Shown: positions 12,460 to 24,875 of the stretch, piece by piece
Layout of the letters: each line of letters starts with the position of its first letter
Position numbering within the stretch: position 1 is the first letter of the stretch
NCBI GenBank assembly: GCA_029531795.1
Contig: JAPEIS010000016.1
Coordinates: 1,178,001-1,242,000 of the forward strand
Origin: Sclerotinia nivalis
Taxonomy: Eukaryota; Ascomycota; Leotiomycetes; Helotiales; Sclerotiniaceae
DNA: 64,000 nt
Direction: 5' to 3'
Position numbers and translations under genes: made by a program
Notes under the pieces: model-generated
Told to the model about the DNA's origin: nothing
Seen by the model: the letters and a program-made list of their open reading frames with translations, nothing else
The model's database searches: none

Positions 12460-14525
12460 ATTTATTTTCTTTTCCTTTTTCTTTCTTATATTTTCTTCAG
12501 AATCCGCAAAATTGCACGCAAGCCCTTTAATTTACCAATTTGAGATTTTCATTGCCTATGCGATTGATTTTACTTCTTTACCGTCTTTTTTTTTTCGCTT
12601 GTGAAGTGTGGATGGATGGCGAGTGGGAGTGGGGACTGATTATAATGCATGGGATATCTTTGATAGCATGAGCGTGCATGGTTATAGATCTGAAAAGATG
12701 TAGAATTTGAGAATTCTGTCACTTGAGAATATTGGTTAGGGGGAGAAGGAGGGATGGACTGGGCTAGGAAGGGTTGGATGGAAAGGATGGAACACACGGA
12801 AAGGAGGGAAAGGGATATAAGTAAAGTTTAACTGGAGTACATATATTATATTGTATAAGGATTTCTATTGATACCATTGGTACTGTGTTGATTCATTTTT
12901 GTTTGTTACTTTCTTGGTGAAAGGGAGGTGAGTATGGGGGGCGGGGGGGTGAGGTTTGATGAATAATCTGAAGGTAAAACCTAGAGGTCTGCTTTGAAAA
13001 TCTGACTTGATAAGATAAGCGTTGAAGTGAAGTTGGATAGTGGGATGAGAAAGGATGAGATGAACCCTTGGATTGGATATACTTATGGATATTGGATACA
13101 GGTAAAGCCTGATAGCATGTATGGTTTCTGCAATGTCTAATCAAATACGGGTATGAGTTTGGGTTTGGGTAATATGCTATGTCCTCGGCTTACTAGACTG
13201 TATCTCAGCTTAAATAGTGCTGGCATGGCAGAATTTGAAATATTACGTTTGCAGCGGACTCATTCGGGCCACAGAGGTAGATGTATCTCATGAGCGATGC
13301 ACAATACGTTGGATTGAGTGATCTGTTGGATTTTCGGAGGACTCATTATTTGGGTGTGCAGCAAATGTGATGAGCGTTTCAGTGGGTATGTAAATGAGTG
13401 GATGTATTGCTTAGTGGTCAAGAAGGATGTGAGCAAACTCCGGACTCTGATTGTAGGTATCTTGAAGGCAGGGTTAACTTGAATGAGGATTTTTTTCCAG
13501 CATCTAAGATTTTCTATCTGCCACTACTGCAGGTCAGTCACCGGCAGTGATGATGCATTGACAGTGAAATGTTAGAAAGCAAACAGAGGATACAAATAGT
13601 GCTATTCTCGAATGAGACATTCATGATGCCCAGCATTTTTGTGGCAGTTGACGGAAGTTTTACTTTGATATGCTATAAGTCAAAAATGACCTCCTATTGA
13701 ATATTATAGAAATGGGTATCATCTCTCGAGGAACCTCTAGTGGGGAATAAAGAACTTGATGATGATTAGATGCAGTATGTGTCACGGAGAACCACGTGAT
13801 GCCGAAAAGCCTGACGGCTACCATACACTCACTTCTCCATTAGTTTAAAGGCTCTTCTAGATCCTGTCGATCTTTACGATTGACTAGGAGATCCTGATAT
13901 ACTACCACTCAAAACTTAGCCTAATCAAAGCACTCCTCGGCTAGATAACTACCCATTTAGTCCATATATACCGCCCTCGATTCATATGATCGAAAACAAA
14001 TCATTCAATTCTACTTGAATATACCAATCACGTATACCATCTATTCCCCGATCCCTTAAAGTGCTCTGTAATCATAATATCCCGTGATAGTATGGGTTTG
14101 TATTAGAACTTGTGATGTCTTTTAGGACGATTTTTTGATAGAACTGTAGAAGATTAAGATCTTAAATAGTAGAAGCTTTAGCTCGTAAACTGTAACAAAA
14201 TAGACAAATGTAAGATTCATAATAGCAATATTATAGTAGAATTATAATTATTGTAGTATTAAATCTTGAATATAAAATCAAAATCTTTCTTTCCCGAGGT
14301 CTATATAGATATTTTAGAATATTTTGTTTTCTATATATTTTATATACACTTTCGTTTATTTGCTTATTTCGAATTTGATATTATATTATATTGAATGATA
14401 ATACATCTATAAATATACCGAGAAAATCTGATTTATAATTTCTGTTACGGTTATACAAGGATATCGATTAGGAAATCTACGAAGGGGCGTCCTTAATGCT
14501 AATCGCAAGTGTATAGGCAAGGGAG
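12460..14525. other. Intergenic, gene-poor
   Basis: No coding frame is supported. The GC level is moderate up to about 14.1 kb and falls sharply after that, where TTATA/AATAT runs dominate (14100-14460). This sharp composition shift precedes the LTR at 14526. Confidence 0.4.
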
Positions 14526-14936
14526 TGTTACAACGGTAACCACCAACAAGCTGAGGTCATGTGCGAGAGCGATCAAAGTTCTTCAGATTAGTATGGTATT
14601 ATGGTCCTCGTATGATCGGAGGTGCACACCATTGCAGAAATCATGTGATAGGCTCTGTAGAGTCTAATTAGAGCCTCTAGAGCCTCTAGAGCCTACAGAA
14701 TCTAAAGGATCTAATTAAAGCCCTTAAAGCCAAGGATTACGAAGGTCTATATAAGCTAAATGGGATTCTTTATATAGAGCTTCATGCTCAAGAACTATTA
14801 TTTAGTTACCATACAATACGATCATTTATATCCTCACTTTACCAAGCCCCTGTTTGACCTTTAGTAGAAATCACCACGGCCTTTCTAACAATCCCTTAAT
14901 CACTTCCTAGTAATTAAGGATTGTAGCGGCATAACA
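14526..14936 (+). mobile_element. Solo LTR of a retrotransposon, with 5-bp target duplication
   Basis: The element begins TGTTAC and ends ATAACA, a 5'-TG...CA-3' LTR terminus. It is flanked by a perfect 5-bp direct repeat GGGAG (14521-14525 and 14937-14941). Inside are a TATA-like TCTATATAAG near 14747 and a short tandem AGAGCCTCT series near 14670-14695. Two diverged relatives occur in the same orientation at 47996-48452 and 52166-52436. They share GAAGGTCTATATA, the GCTTCATGCTCAAG-like block, TTAGTTACCATACAATACGAT and the TTGTAGCGGC-TAACA end. No internal pol sequence adjoins it, so I call it a solo LTR. Confidence 0.75.
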
Positions 14937-14941
14937 GGGAG

Positions 14942-16112
14942 CGCTGTCGATTAGCTTGGAATGCTTTAGAAAGATCTTTTTGTTTTGTATATAAAGGATG
15001 AAATATAGAATGGAATACTGGCGGATTCTAAACGTTCCGGTATCGCTTTATATATTGAACTTAAAAACAATAGCTTTTCCATTGATTAAAAGGATAATGA
15101 AAAGTTCTACTACTATTTTATAACTAATTGATTCTTAATCATTGTGACTCTTATAATTTCGAATAAACTTTTTTTGGTAATATTATTAAAAAGATTATAA
15201 AAAAGCAATTCTCTTTCGAATATAAATAATTTATATAATGAAAATTCATATAGTATTTTAATATATGAATAAATATAGAGCTTGAATATATAAAGTTTTT
15301 TGAAAAAGAGTTTTTACTACTCGAGTATAATAATTAAAAACAAGGAACTTGATAAGTTCGTGTTGGCTAGTGTAGATGCAAGTGTCCTCGCCACTATTCC
15401 ATCATACAAGCTCTCCTTATGTGAGATGAATATTGAATTGGCTTGAGAACATCCGGTTTCGTTTGTGGTTCTTGTTAAGATCACATAGGCAAAGAACCAA
15501 TTAGTCGTAAAACCGTAGCCAAAACTTTTCATTACCCTTTCTAATTATGAATAAACTATTACTTTTAAGTTCAATCAATAAAGAGATATCAGAACGCCTA
15601 TAGTTCGCCACCATTCCTGTCCTTTCATAAGCAATACAAAGAAGCTTGTTTACTAAACATTCCAAACTGATCGATGACGTTCCTACGCTGATGATTCGAA
15701 ATGAGAACGCCTCCGTTTAGGTTTCTTGTTTTGACGAAACTGTTGCGTGATCGTAACAGTTCTCTTTTGTGGAAAGATTGAGGGGTATTGAATTTTGATT
15801 ACAAAGTTGCTAAGTCTTTTCCTTTATACTGTTACCGTACTAATCAGGAAGCCGGTAACGTGACTTAAAAGGGCCTATAAAACCACTTCGATTCAACCTA
15901 GTTTAGAATAAAATGCGCAGCATCAATTCCTTCAATCCTGTATCCATTTCCATCGTGTTTACTGATACCAAACACCCTTTGTGATCTCCTACTTTTGAAA
16001 TTCTACCTTTCTTCACACAACTAACAATCTCGACAATTCCTTAACTGCAAGAGGACCAGAAAGCTTTCATTCCCTCATTTCCCCCATTCATTACATTTCA
16101 ATCCTACTCAAT
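14942..16112. other. AT-rich intergenic stretch
   Basis: Positions 15050-15560 are very AT-rich, which would fit decayed transposon DNA. A minus-strand 71-aa frame (15317-15532) has no recognisable motif and is not called. A near-perfect hairpin AACTGTTGCG-TGAT-CGTAACAGTT lies near 15738-15761. The right end contains the 5' region of the zinc-finger gene. Confidence 0.4.
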
Positions 16113-16964
16113 ATGGTGTACTGTTGCCCTTGCAACCGCTACTTCAACAGCGAACGTAGCTACTATCAACACGTTGAGAATAGCTATGCTCATCGCACCG
16201 ATGGATTTTCAAATCACAGTTATTCCTCCAGCGATGAACAACCTGAATTCGAATGCGAAGGTTGCGACAGTTGGTTCTGGTCTAGCAAGGCTCGAGAAGA
16301 TCATCATATCTTTCAGCATGGTGATCGTTATTGCGGACCATGCAAACGCATGTTTATGAATGAAAATAATCTGATGCAGGTAAGTTATTAATAGGACCGT
16401 CAGAAATCTTTCAAAGATTTGGCAGTCGGTGCTACTCAGTATGAGAATAAAATCTGACTCTCTCAGCATCAACATTCCAAAATCCACCAAGGATCCGCCA
16501 TGGAATGCCCCTTCTGCCCCACCCACTACCCAACCGCCTCCGCTCTAACTATCCACCTCGAATCCGGTAGTTGTACTTCTGGTATGAATCGCCAAACAAT
16601 CAATGCGCAAATCCGTCGTCTAGACAGGAACTATATAATCACCACTCCCCAAATCGAGTTTCCTTCCTCGTCTTCCACTAGCATCGCTACTGGACGTTCC
16701 TGGAATGGTTGCCGTTATGAATGCGGCTTATGCTCTTGTGAATTCAATACCCTGCAAGGATTGAATGGTCATTTGAGTAGCCCCGTGCATGAGCAAAAGA
16801 TATACAGATGTCCGGGTTTTAGATGTGCGAGGGAGTTTAAGTCGTTGAGTGGATTGGTACAGCATATTGAGAGTGAGAGTTGTGGAGTTATGAAATTTTC
16901 GAATGTGCAGAACACAGCGCGAGGTGGAATTAATAACATGGTGGGGAGGATGATTCAGTATTGA
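16113..16964 (+). CDS. C2H2 zinc-finger protein (fungal multi-finger type)
   Basis: Two exons, 16113-16379 and 16467-16964 (765 nt, 254 aa), are joined across an 87-nt intron starting GTAAGT and ending CTCAG. The protein has a series of C2H2-type units: YCCPCNRYFNSERSYYQHVEN, FECEGCDSWFWSSKAREDHH, YCGPCKRMFMNENNLMQHQHSKIH (across the splice), MECPFCPTHYPTASALTIHLES, YECGLCSCEFNTLQGLNGHL and YRCPGFRCAREFKSLSGLVQHI. Such proteins are common in Pezizomycotina. Nucleic-acid binding is the family expectation, and no target is known. The splice is well supported because it completes a finger (NNLMQ + HQHSKIH). Confidence 0.85.
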
Positions 16965-19130
16965 GGAACGATAGATGGGTATTATCAACGGGTGCCGAGT
17001 AGGGCCATGGAATTGTGGAACTTTGGGTCAAGGATAAGCTGGGGCAAGGGAATTTTTATTGTTGCCGCAACTTCAATAGTAGCTGGCACACTCTGTGCTT
17101 GAGAAACCCGGGAATGATATGATCGGATACTTTAGTATTTATGACTCTATATGACTTATCTATCACATGAATAGCTTTGTGGAAGGATACTGAAAGATAC
17201 AAGCAACAATACTGTTATCAAAAAAGTCCCATCATTCATGTGTTATTGCGCGTGCAATTAATCCTGAACTAAATTCCTAGACTACAGTCGCCAGACGGCC
17301 GGCCATCCACTTATAAGTTAATTAGTATTCCGTGTACAGTAATCTTCAAGGCTACTACCAGTTCTTTGGGCAGAGCACCATGATTTATTTGATCCTGTCC
17401 TAAGGAAGGATGGACTTCTACCCTTTTCCTTGTCATTGATATATTGCATCTGACCCAAGACTCGTTAGTAGACGTTCCAAGTCATGAAAATCGTGTCCAC
17501 ATCACAATCACTGACTGGCTGACACATAATTTTCAGTTTGCATAGCCAGTAACAAGATTGCCATAAATCGGTGAATTCTAATTTCTGTCATTGAATTTGT
17601 GAACTGACGGCCATGGGCACTAGATTTTTGTGTGATTGTCTTGATTATAGATGCGGAACTACAAATGAGCATCTTCATATATCTTGATGATCCCGAGATG
17701 AAGAGTAGGTAGTTTATTGGCGCACAAAACTCGAATGAGGATAAAAGATTTAACTTGCAAAACACTGCGCCAATCTACTCCATCTCCTGCACAAATATTG
17801 ACATCATGCAACATTGATTCACTTGGATAGAAGTTACAGGAAGAATGTTGATATTTTTACCACTTCTTGCACTGGAGAGTAATGTGGTGATAATCGAGAT
17901 AGAATATAGCCGACAAGCTTTCATCATATAGATTGAAAATGAGAATGAGTTTAAATATTGAATCTCGATAATAAATGAATATTGATAAAGCTTTCAAAGA
18001 ATGATTCTTCGTTTTAATCATTTAATCAAATTTACCAAAAATGAATAAATAAAGTATAGCATAGATTCAAAATAAGAACTCAATAAAATTCCACACAAAA
18101 AAGTGAAAGCCTAGTGGAATAGTGAAAGGAATCAAAACTGAAGTTCAACTCACACATCTGGTAACTTCCCCAAGAGTATCACATGCGGAAGGTTTCCTGG
18201 TACGTGGGAGAACCAACAGCCAGAAAGAGAAAGAAAAAAAAGACAGTAGTTCTCATGCTCCGTCACATCTGCCGTTAATATCACATCAAGGGATTACAAG
18301 CTTACCTGACACTTCTTAGATGTCGACACATCTGAGATGCACTTGAAATTGTATTATGTGTTTCTTATGGTGCATTGTGCTTTTTAAACCGGCTCCGTTT
18401 GACCTCCCGGTTATGGTTGTTTGGGTTTGTTGTGGACCATGTGGTTCCATTTCATTTTTCGTTTCGAACATCTGGTCTCATGCATCGTCATTATGCCAAA
18501 TTTGGCGTCTTGTATTGTTTTCTAGACCTATTGGCCTCATTGGATGGATGGAGGGCGATTCAAAACTAATTGATCAACCGTCGAATCCCAAACTTTTCTT
18601 TTCGTATGGCTTATATATAAGCCAAGATCTATAGATCTAATTGTCTGTGAGATGTTAGTGAGCACTTCTTGAGAAACCGAGTCAAACGGTCAGACCGATA
18701 GGCCATGAAAACTATTTTGCTTGTTACTAGTATAGACCTTAATTGGAAATATATAACTTACCGCCTGTGAGGTTGAAAGTGAACAGAATAGGCTAGTAGT
18801 GAAATAGATAATTCCATCTTTCGGTAAAAACAGGCCAGGATAGATCTGGTATGCCCCAAGGGGGGATGGGTTCAGGATCGTGATAAAAGCCTTGGAAATA
18901 CTGTAAATTATCTCGATTTGAAGCAAAATCGACAAGCTCCTTATCTCTCTGCAACTTCATTCTTCAGCATTCTCTTGGTAGAGACCTCATGATTGGCTCG
19001 CTCAACTCTTATGTCTCAACCAAACCGATCATTTAACTTAGCCCAGAGAATGAAAGCCGTAGTCAGGGAGAGCTCTCATAGATTGGTTCGAGCCCGGTAT
19101 TCGTATCGAATTAGTCCTAGGGAAAGAGTG
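16965..19130. other. Intergenic, no gene supported
   Basis: No convincing coding frame. The open frames at 18356-18634 lack recognisable motifs or good exon structure. Confidence 0.4.
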
Positions 19131-19798
19131 CTTTTACGTGTTCCGGGCCATTGCGCAATTTTGACATTCCGAAATCAACTTAGCTCATTTCGAAATATAC
19201 TAGGTTGCGAAATGAGCTAGGATATACCGAAATAGGAAAGAGTAAGGATATTTGCAAATGAGCTAAATTCATTCATAACTGAACTAAGTTTATACAAAAT
19301 AAATATATACAATATCCCAAGTTCATTGCGAAATAAGCTAGTATATACTTTAATAAGATCTTTTAAATATATCAACTCGCTATCGTTTGTTTTTCCTAAT
19401 TAAGGAAGAGATTACAATTTCGTTGTCGTCTCCATTTTCGATTTTATCGTTGCCATTTCCAACCTCATTATTCCTTTTTTTTTTATCAATATTGCCTTTT
19501 CCATTCGTAATGCTAAACTAGCTAGAATGTATTCGATGTCCAAACGTTGAAAATATGATAAGAATTCATCAAAATAAAATAGTATGGGTATTTAGGGTAT
19601 TTGCGATTATACTAGCTCATTTGCGAATAGCCTCAATTTTCCTATATACGGGGGTATTTCGGAATACCCTAGCTCATTTCAAAATTAAGCTCATTGCTGA
19701 ATGAGCTAGGGTATTGACCAATGAGCTAGGGTATTTCGAAATCAACTATGTTGATTTCGGAATGAGAATATTGCGCAATGGCCCGGAACATATGAAAG
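19131..19798. mobile_element. TIR miniature transposable element (~670 bp)
   Basis: The two ends form an inverted repeat of about 45 bp. The left end reads TGTTCCGGGCCATTGCGCAA (from 19139), then CATTCCGAAATCAAC. The right end (19753-19790) is the same on the other strand, with a few mismatches. The interior is AT-rich and repeats the motif AGCTCATTTCGAAAT or its complement many times (e.g. 19182, 19205, 19673, 19720). No transposase frame is present, so it is a non-autonomous, MITE-like element. I could not define a clean target-site duplication, so the boundaries are approximate by several bases. Confidence 0.65.
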
Positions 19799-22240
19799 TT
19801 TATGGCGAGCTGAAAGTTAACTTAGTTCAACCAGTTCGTTTTGTTTTCATTATTTTGAGTGAGAAAGTGAGATCAAATAGCAAGAGCCAATTCCATTTTG
19901 TTTCATGGAATCGAATACCCCCCTCTGGAGCACGGAGTTCATGATATATAGGGACTTGGGCCTTCTTGTTACCCAGGATTGGAATACACCTCCTTGTGAG
20001 TGGAAGATGTGATTTATCGTCTAAATCATGCCATGCCTATCTCAATTCGTCTATCTAACTGCAACACGCTTTACATCTGTGAAATTAGAGTCTACTTAAT
20101 ACATGGAAGAACCTAACAAAGGCAATGCATCTAGTCCTCAAGTAGACAAAACCCCTTGTTCAATGTTCGAGGAATCATGAATCCTCCAAGTGGGCAAAAC
20201 TCATAAAATGAATTCAGTATTGAGCTGCGTTCTTCAATTATTATCTTTGGAAATCTTGGAATCATGCGTATTCGCTATCATGTCTGACCGCCCTTCACAT
20301 GGTAAAAGAATAGCAAGAAAATAGTTGTTCTCATGGCCTCACAGATCTACTTTCGATACCAAATCGTTAATAAAAAGCCTACTAATTTGTGACTCCCTTA
20401 ATGCTTCACTTTTAGATTCTTATGAGAGTATGAATGCAGCTGGTGGTTTCGCTCTGGATTGGGTGGGTATTACCGGTCCGAGGTATCTGATGTGATGTGT
20501 TACTATGTATCGTTGCATGGTGCCTCTTCGCTGTTTATTGTTATTATTGTTATTAATTTCCAGCGATTTTTGGTGGTTTCGTGTTTTGAGTGTAATGAAA
20601 TGCTTTCTAATGAAAGAGGCGTGGATGCGGTTGTTTCGGAGTCCATGTATACTTCTTCAATGAAGGCAGTATTGCTGAAGCAATGTTAGCGAGTCCCTCA
20701 TGAAAGCCTGAGCTAAGTAATGAGACTGATTACCCATGAAACAGTTTTTTATGTGATAGGATCAAAGGTGGACTCATCATGAATTAGTAAAAAAAAATTG
20801 TAGTTCTCATAGGCCCCGACAGTCTGCTGTCAATTTATATTCAGGAATTGGAATCTTACCTCTTACATACCAACAACACACCCATGGGCCCCGTTCAATC
20901 CCTTCAAGGGTGAAGACCCAGTTAAGAGCCGACTCTATCTATCTACTGCGTGTGTTGTTGTGGTATTACATACTTCTTTATGTTGCTTTTTGTTGTTTTG
21001 GGCGCATTGCCGTTATTGCTTGACTTCACAACATTCATATTGTATTTGTGGAATTTTAATTTTGTTTTGGTTTCGACTTTCGTAGGGAGTTATGTTTCAT
21101 TTTTGCATAAGGGAATATTGTACAGAACATACAAACGATTACATTTAAGTAAATGTGTTTGTTAAACTGACATTCTATCCAACTCTACGCAAATTGGGAC
21201 CGGACTGGTGACATGTAAGAGCTTTTGGCACAAGCCAATGAAAGTCTGGTTGAATATTAGCAAGATTTTCAAGAGTGGGCGTAATTTGGCTAAGCTATAA
21301 GAACTTTTTGTATTTTTAATTGTGGGATCTTAAATGAAAGAATACTGATCGCCTTTTAGAAGAGGTAGAGTGAATATGTGAGAGGGATTGATTTCCAGTG
21401 AATGTTGTCATTTCATTCTTGTGTGATATCACTGAGATCAAACTCTATCACATCACTATTCTGCGTTATTTCTTTGTGTAGACTCATATGGGAAGATATC
21501 TTATATGGATGAGTGCGAGAACCATCTCAAAGATCTCAAATATACATATTAGCAAAGAGAAATTGGGTTCATAGAAGAACAATACCAAACCACATGACTA
21601 TCATATGACAAGACAAAGGGATGATGATTGATGTAACAAGCTTCAGATCCTTTGAATTCTTCCTCTATTGAAAAAGCTTTTCATAATGATGGGATTGTGA
21701 TATGTGGTAAATGTTGGGCTGGCATAGCAATAAATTGGATGGAGAACTGGCAACCCTATTATGGCCTCTCCCATCCACAATAGTATCTTAATTGAAGCTC
21801 AAGCACAAAGAAAGTTTTTCTTCAAATCTGATGAAAGTCTAATAAGGAATGGATCCAGTCACCTGCCCAAAAAAATCAAGTGTATTACAAAACAAAAACA
21901 AGGATGTATATCTCATTACATCTGAGATCCACATTACTACACATACATCCTGAATCTCAGAAATTCCATGAAAGCTAACAAAGTATACCAATGAAGATGC
22001 ACCTTTTATATTCCAACCATGACTTGTGTCTTCTCTTTATGCCTCCCATATATATATACCATGCTAGCTAATTTACTTTTGAACTAAAACCATCATACAA
22101 CTCCACAGTATGCATAAAAAAAATATGAAGTACAAGAATCAACACCAAAGTAAAACAGAAATGAGCACAACACAGCAACCATTCAACAACATGACCACGA
22201 CTCTAATAAACACACTTATATACAACATGTGACAGTGTAT
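19799..22240. other. Intergenic, no gene supported
   Basis: Spacer to the left of the Zn2Cys6 gene region. Short frames at 20459-20689 and 20950-21165 are Phe/Leu-rich with no family signature. I see nothing I would call. Confidence 0.4.
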
Positions 22241-22441
22241 CTATATCCAAGTATCCACAAGACGTCCCATGGTACCATGACCCCGGAAAATGCGGGGTGA
22301 TTCAGAAGCACGCAAAGTGGCTTCTTCGGCATCAAGGCCCGTAAAGCCTAGCAGCTGAGGTACAACCTCCAAAGTACCTTTAAAGAACCCGTACGCACCA
22401 GCAGAAAGCTTCTTAGACTGATGGCTAAGCGCCAATTTCAT
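22241..22441 (-). CDS. Small hypothetical ORF (66 aa) downstream of Zn2Cys6 gene, tentative
   Basis: A GC-richer frame stands out from its AT-rich flanks. It begins MKLALSHQSKKLSAGAYGFF, continues GTLEVVPQLLGFTGLDAEEA and ends MGRLVDTWI. Codon usage looks coding-like. It lies 190 bp beyond the stop of the transcription factor on the same strand. It could be an independent small gene or a frame in that gene's 3' UTR. I found no in-phase splice that joins it to the regulator. Function unknown. Confidence 0.3.
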   Translation of the reverse strand: MKLALSHQSKKLSAGAYGFFKGTLEVVPQLLGFTGLDAEEATLRASESPRIFRGHGTMGRLVDTWI

Positions 22442-22630
22442 GAATATCGTGGCTTATACCCAGGCTTGACCTGGTCGAAAAGAGTACTCATCTTTTCAAA
22501 AAAATCTGAACATTCGGCCCTTTTGGCTCTTGCCACTTACAGTCCTTTCAGGCTCCTAATCATGTGCTAATTCTCATCACTTCTTGCAGATTCATTTCTG
22601 ACAGTTTGTGAGATTCTGGAGGATCAACAT

Positions 22631-24875
22631 TCAGCCGCCAAGGTAGCTGCGTCTTCGCATTTCGGCTTCCCTGATTATTTCGGCAGAGAGACTTAAACTA
22701 GGGGCTAGATGGGCGTATTTTTCGATTTCCATGACGACATCGTTTATGATGCCATCAATTGTGTCGTGGATGACGAGGGAGTTGATTATGGCGGATAGTG
22801 AGGGAGACATGGTGGCGCCCATTACGAGAAGGGTTTGAGAAACGATGCTGAGAGCTCCTTGCCAGAGATAGGGCATGTGACCTGCATGACTGGAAGTGAG
22901 TTAGTCAGGTGATTGTCGTGAGGAAACTAAGAGAGTAGACTTACTGTGCGCTGATATGCTCTAGTTGTCGAATTGAAGCTTCAAGGCATTTCTGACAGTT
23001 TTCTCGAACTGATGGATCCATGGCTGCTTGTTCGTTATCCAACACAGCAAGAATATATGGTCTGAAGATGATCGTTCGACAAGCAAAATATCGCAGTCTC
23101 AATACCGTTTGGACAGGGTCGGCTAGAGGTGTTCGAGTATATGGGAATTGTAAAGGTATAGGCAGACTTTCGTACCATTGTGACAATTGGAAATCCAGTT
23201 CCGCCACGACAGGCTCCAAACTAGATGTCGATGCCATCGAATCTTTCGAGTAAATAAGTTGACTGACACGATTCAGTAGTCGGCGAAGTGCAATTTCGGC
23301 CAGAAAGTACCAGAGCTCATCTTGACCCACTCCATCCTCATCTTCCTGCTCAAAGCCCCCTGGTAGCCCAACCACTTCTTCATAATGGACTATACCTGAG
23401 TGTGGTAAATCTAATTCAGCCAAAAGATCGCTCTCGAACAGCAATGAATTCCAATACACTCGTTCGCATAGCTCCCTTTGACTCGCTGGTATCCTTCCAG
23501 GTGCACTTAAGAGAAGTTGAAGTTTCGTGCTCGTACTACTCAATAGTGTCCACGCTTCCAATGGTCTCACGAGGTAAAACAAATACGCAGAAGCAAGAAT
23601 TGTACACTGAGCAGATAACACCGAGCTCCTCGTCATCAAACTTGGAAGAAGTGCCCAAGCGGCTGCAAAATATGGAAGTCCGGGAGGATCTTCAGAACTA
23701 ACTGCTCTAGATATGCTTCCACTGCAACTTGCTTGACCCAACGCCAGCACTAAAAGAACGATACAGCTTTCCGGACCATCGCGGAATCCATTTGATAAAG
23801 CAACCCGGTAGTGATTGTTCCAGTTGTATGGGTTAACACATGCATACCATACATTTACTTTTGCGAAAAATGCTTCGATATATGCAGAGGTATTGGAGAG
23901 ATCTAAACAAGGTGTTTTTGATAAGACAAGTGGTTCTCTTGCCATTTCGAGCTGAAGAAGAATTTGAGGATCGTAAGGTCGTGATACTAAATCGCGGATC
24001 AACGGCCATTGAAGTAAATGTAATGCAGCATTTGTGTGAATTTTTGGCATCGTGGAAATATTGGTGGGATTGGTCCAAGTGCCAAGACCTGTGGCGGGAA
24101 GTAGAGAGACGAAGCCCCCGTTGGCTGCCATCATCAAATCATCACCACTGGTCGTGGTTCCTCCATTGATAGACGGCGACCCGGTGGAAAGAGCAAGATT
24201 GGATGTTTGCCCAATTAATGTCGATTGAAGTAGTCCTTCGATTCGAGTAAGATGCTCTAATATGAGTTTATCTCCGGCATCGAGTTTGATACCTGGTTCA
24301 CGATAAATACACTCGGCACCTAATTCTGTGCAAAGTTTGCATTTGGGCTTGGTTCCGTCACATCGTGATTTTCGAGATCGACAAATCTCGCACTGTTATT
24401 TTTTGTCGGTATTATTGTCATTATCCCCAAAGACCGAAGTACTTACGGCGATAGTGGCTCTCCGTCTGGGGTAGTCAATCCCAGCATCAGTACTTCTTCT
24501 CTTCAATGGATTGATCCCGTCATCGCTATGCCCATTCTGATGATGATTTCCATTCTGATTATGGTTTTGATTTTGGCTTTGTCTGCTTTGTAGTCCATTT
24601 ATGATCGATTCTCTGTCTGCGGAAGATTGTGATAAATTCCTAGCTTTCTGAGCGGATCCCAAAATACCTTCCCGGGAAAATGTGGCGATGCGACGAGTAC
24701 TCGGTGACTTTAATGATGTTGGAGATATTAAATCACCATTTGATATGAGAGAAATTTGAGGTGAGGGAATATTGATATCGAATTTGTCTCGAGATATTGA
24801 GAAATGTCTACCACTTCCGGTGGTAGAGTTGGGAGAATCTTGAGATGAGACGGACATTGCGCCGACGTAAGGCAT
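22631..24875 (-). CDS. Zn2Cys6 fungal transcription factor with fungal-specific TF domain
   Basis: My model has exons 24447-24875, 22945-24392 and 22631-22889 (2136 nt, 711 aa, phases agree). The N-terminal region is Ser-rich with an Asn/Gln/His-rich tract (QSQNQNHNQNGNHHQNG). A basic DYPRRRATIA precedes the zinc cluster CEICRSRKSRCDGTKPKCKL + CTELGAEC at about residues 144-171, with CX2CX6CX6CX2CX6C spacing. Intron 1 falls exactly before the first cysteine. The middle part (ALHLLQWPLIRDLVSRPYDP, YIEAFFAKVNVWYACVNPYN, LLVLALGQASC) has the helical layout of the fungal-specific TF domain. The C-terminus is HMPYLWQGALSIVSQTLLVM to SYLGG. It is a nuclear DNA-binding regulator. Its target genes cannot be inferred, because no pathway genes sit beside it. 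Confidence 0.88.

Noticed and set aside
19080..19110. tRNA-like B box (GGTTCGAGCCC)
   Set aside because: A T-arm can be drawn, but no matching acceptor stem or proper A-box spacing exists upstream.
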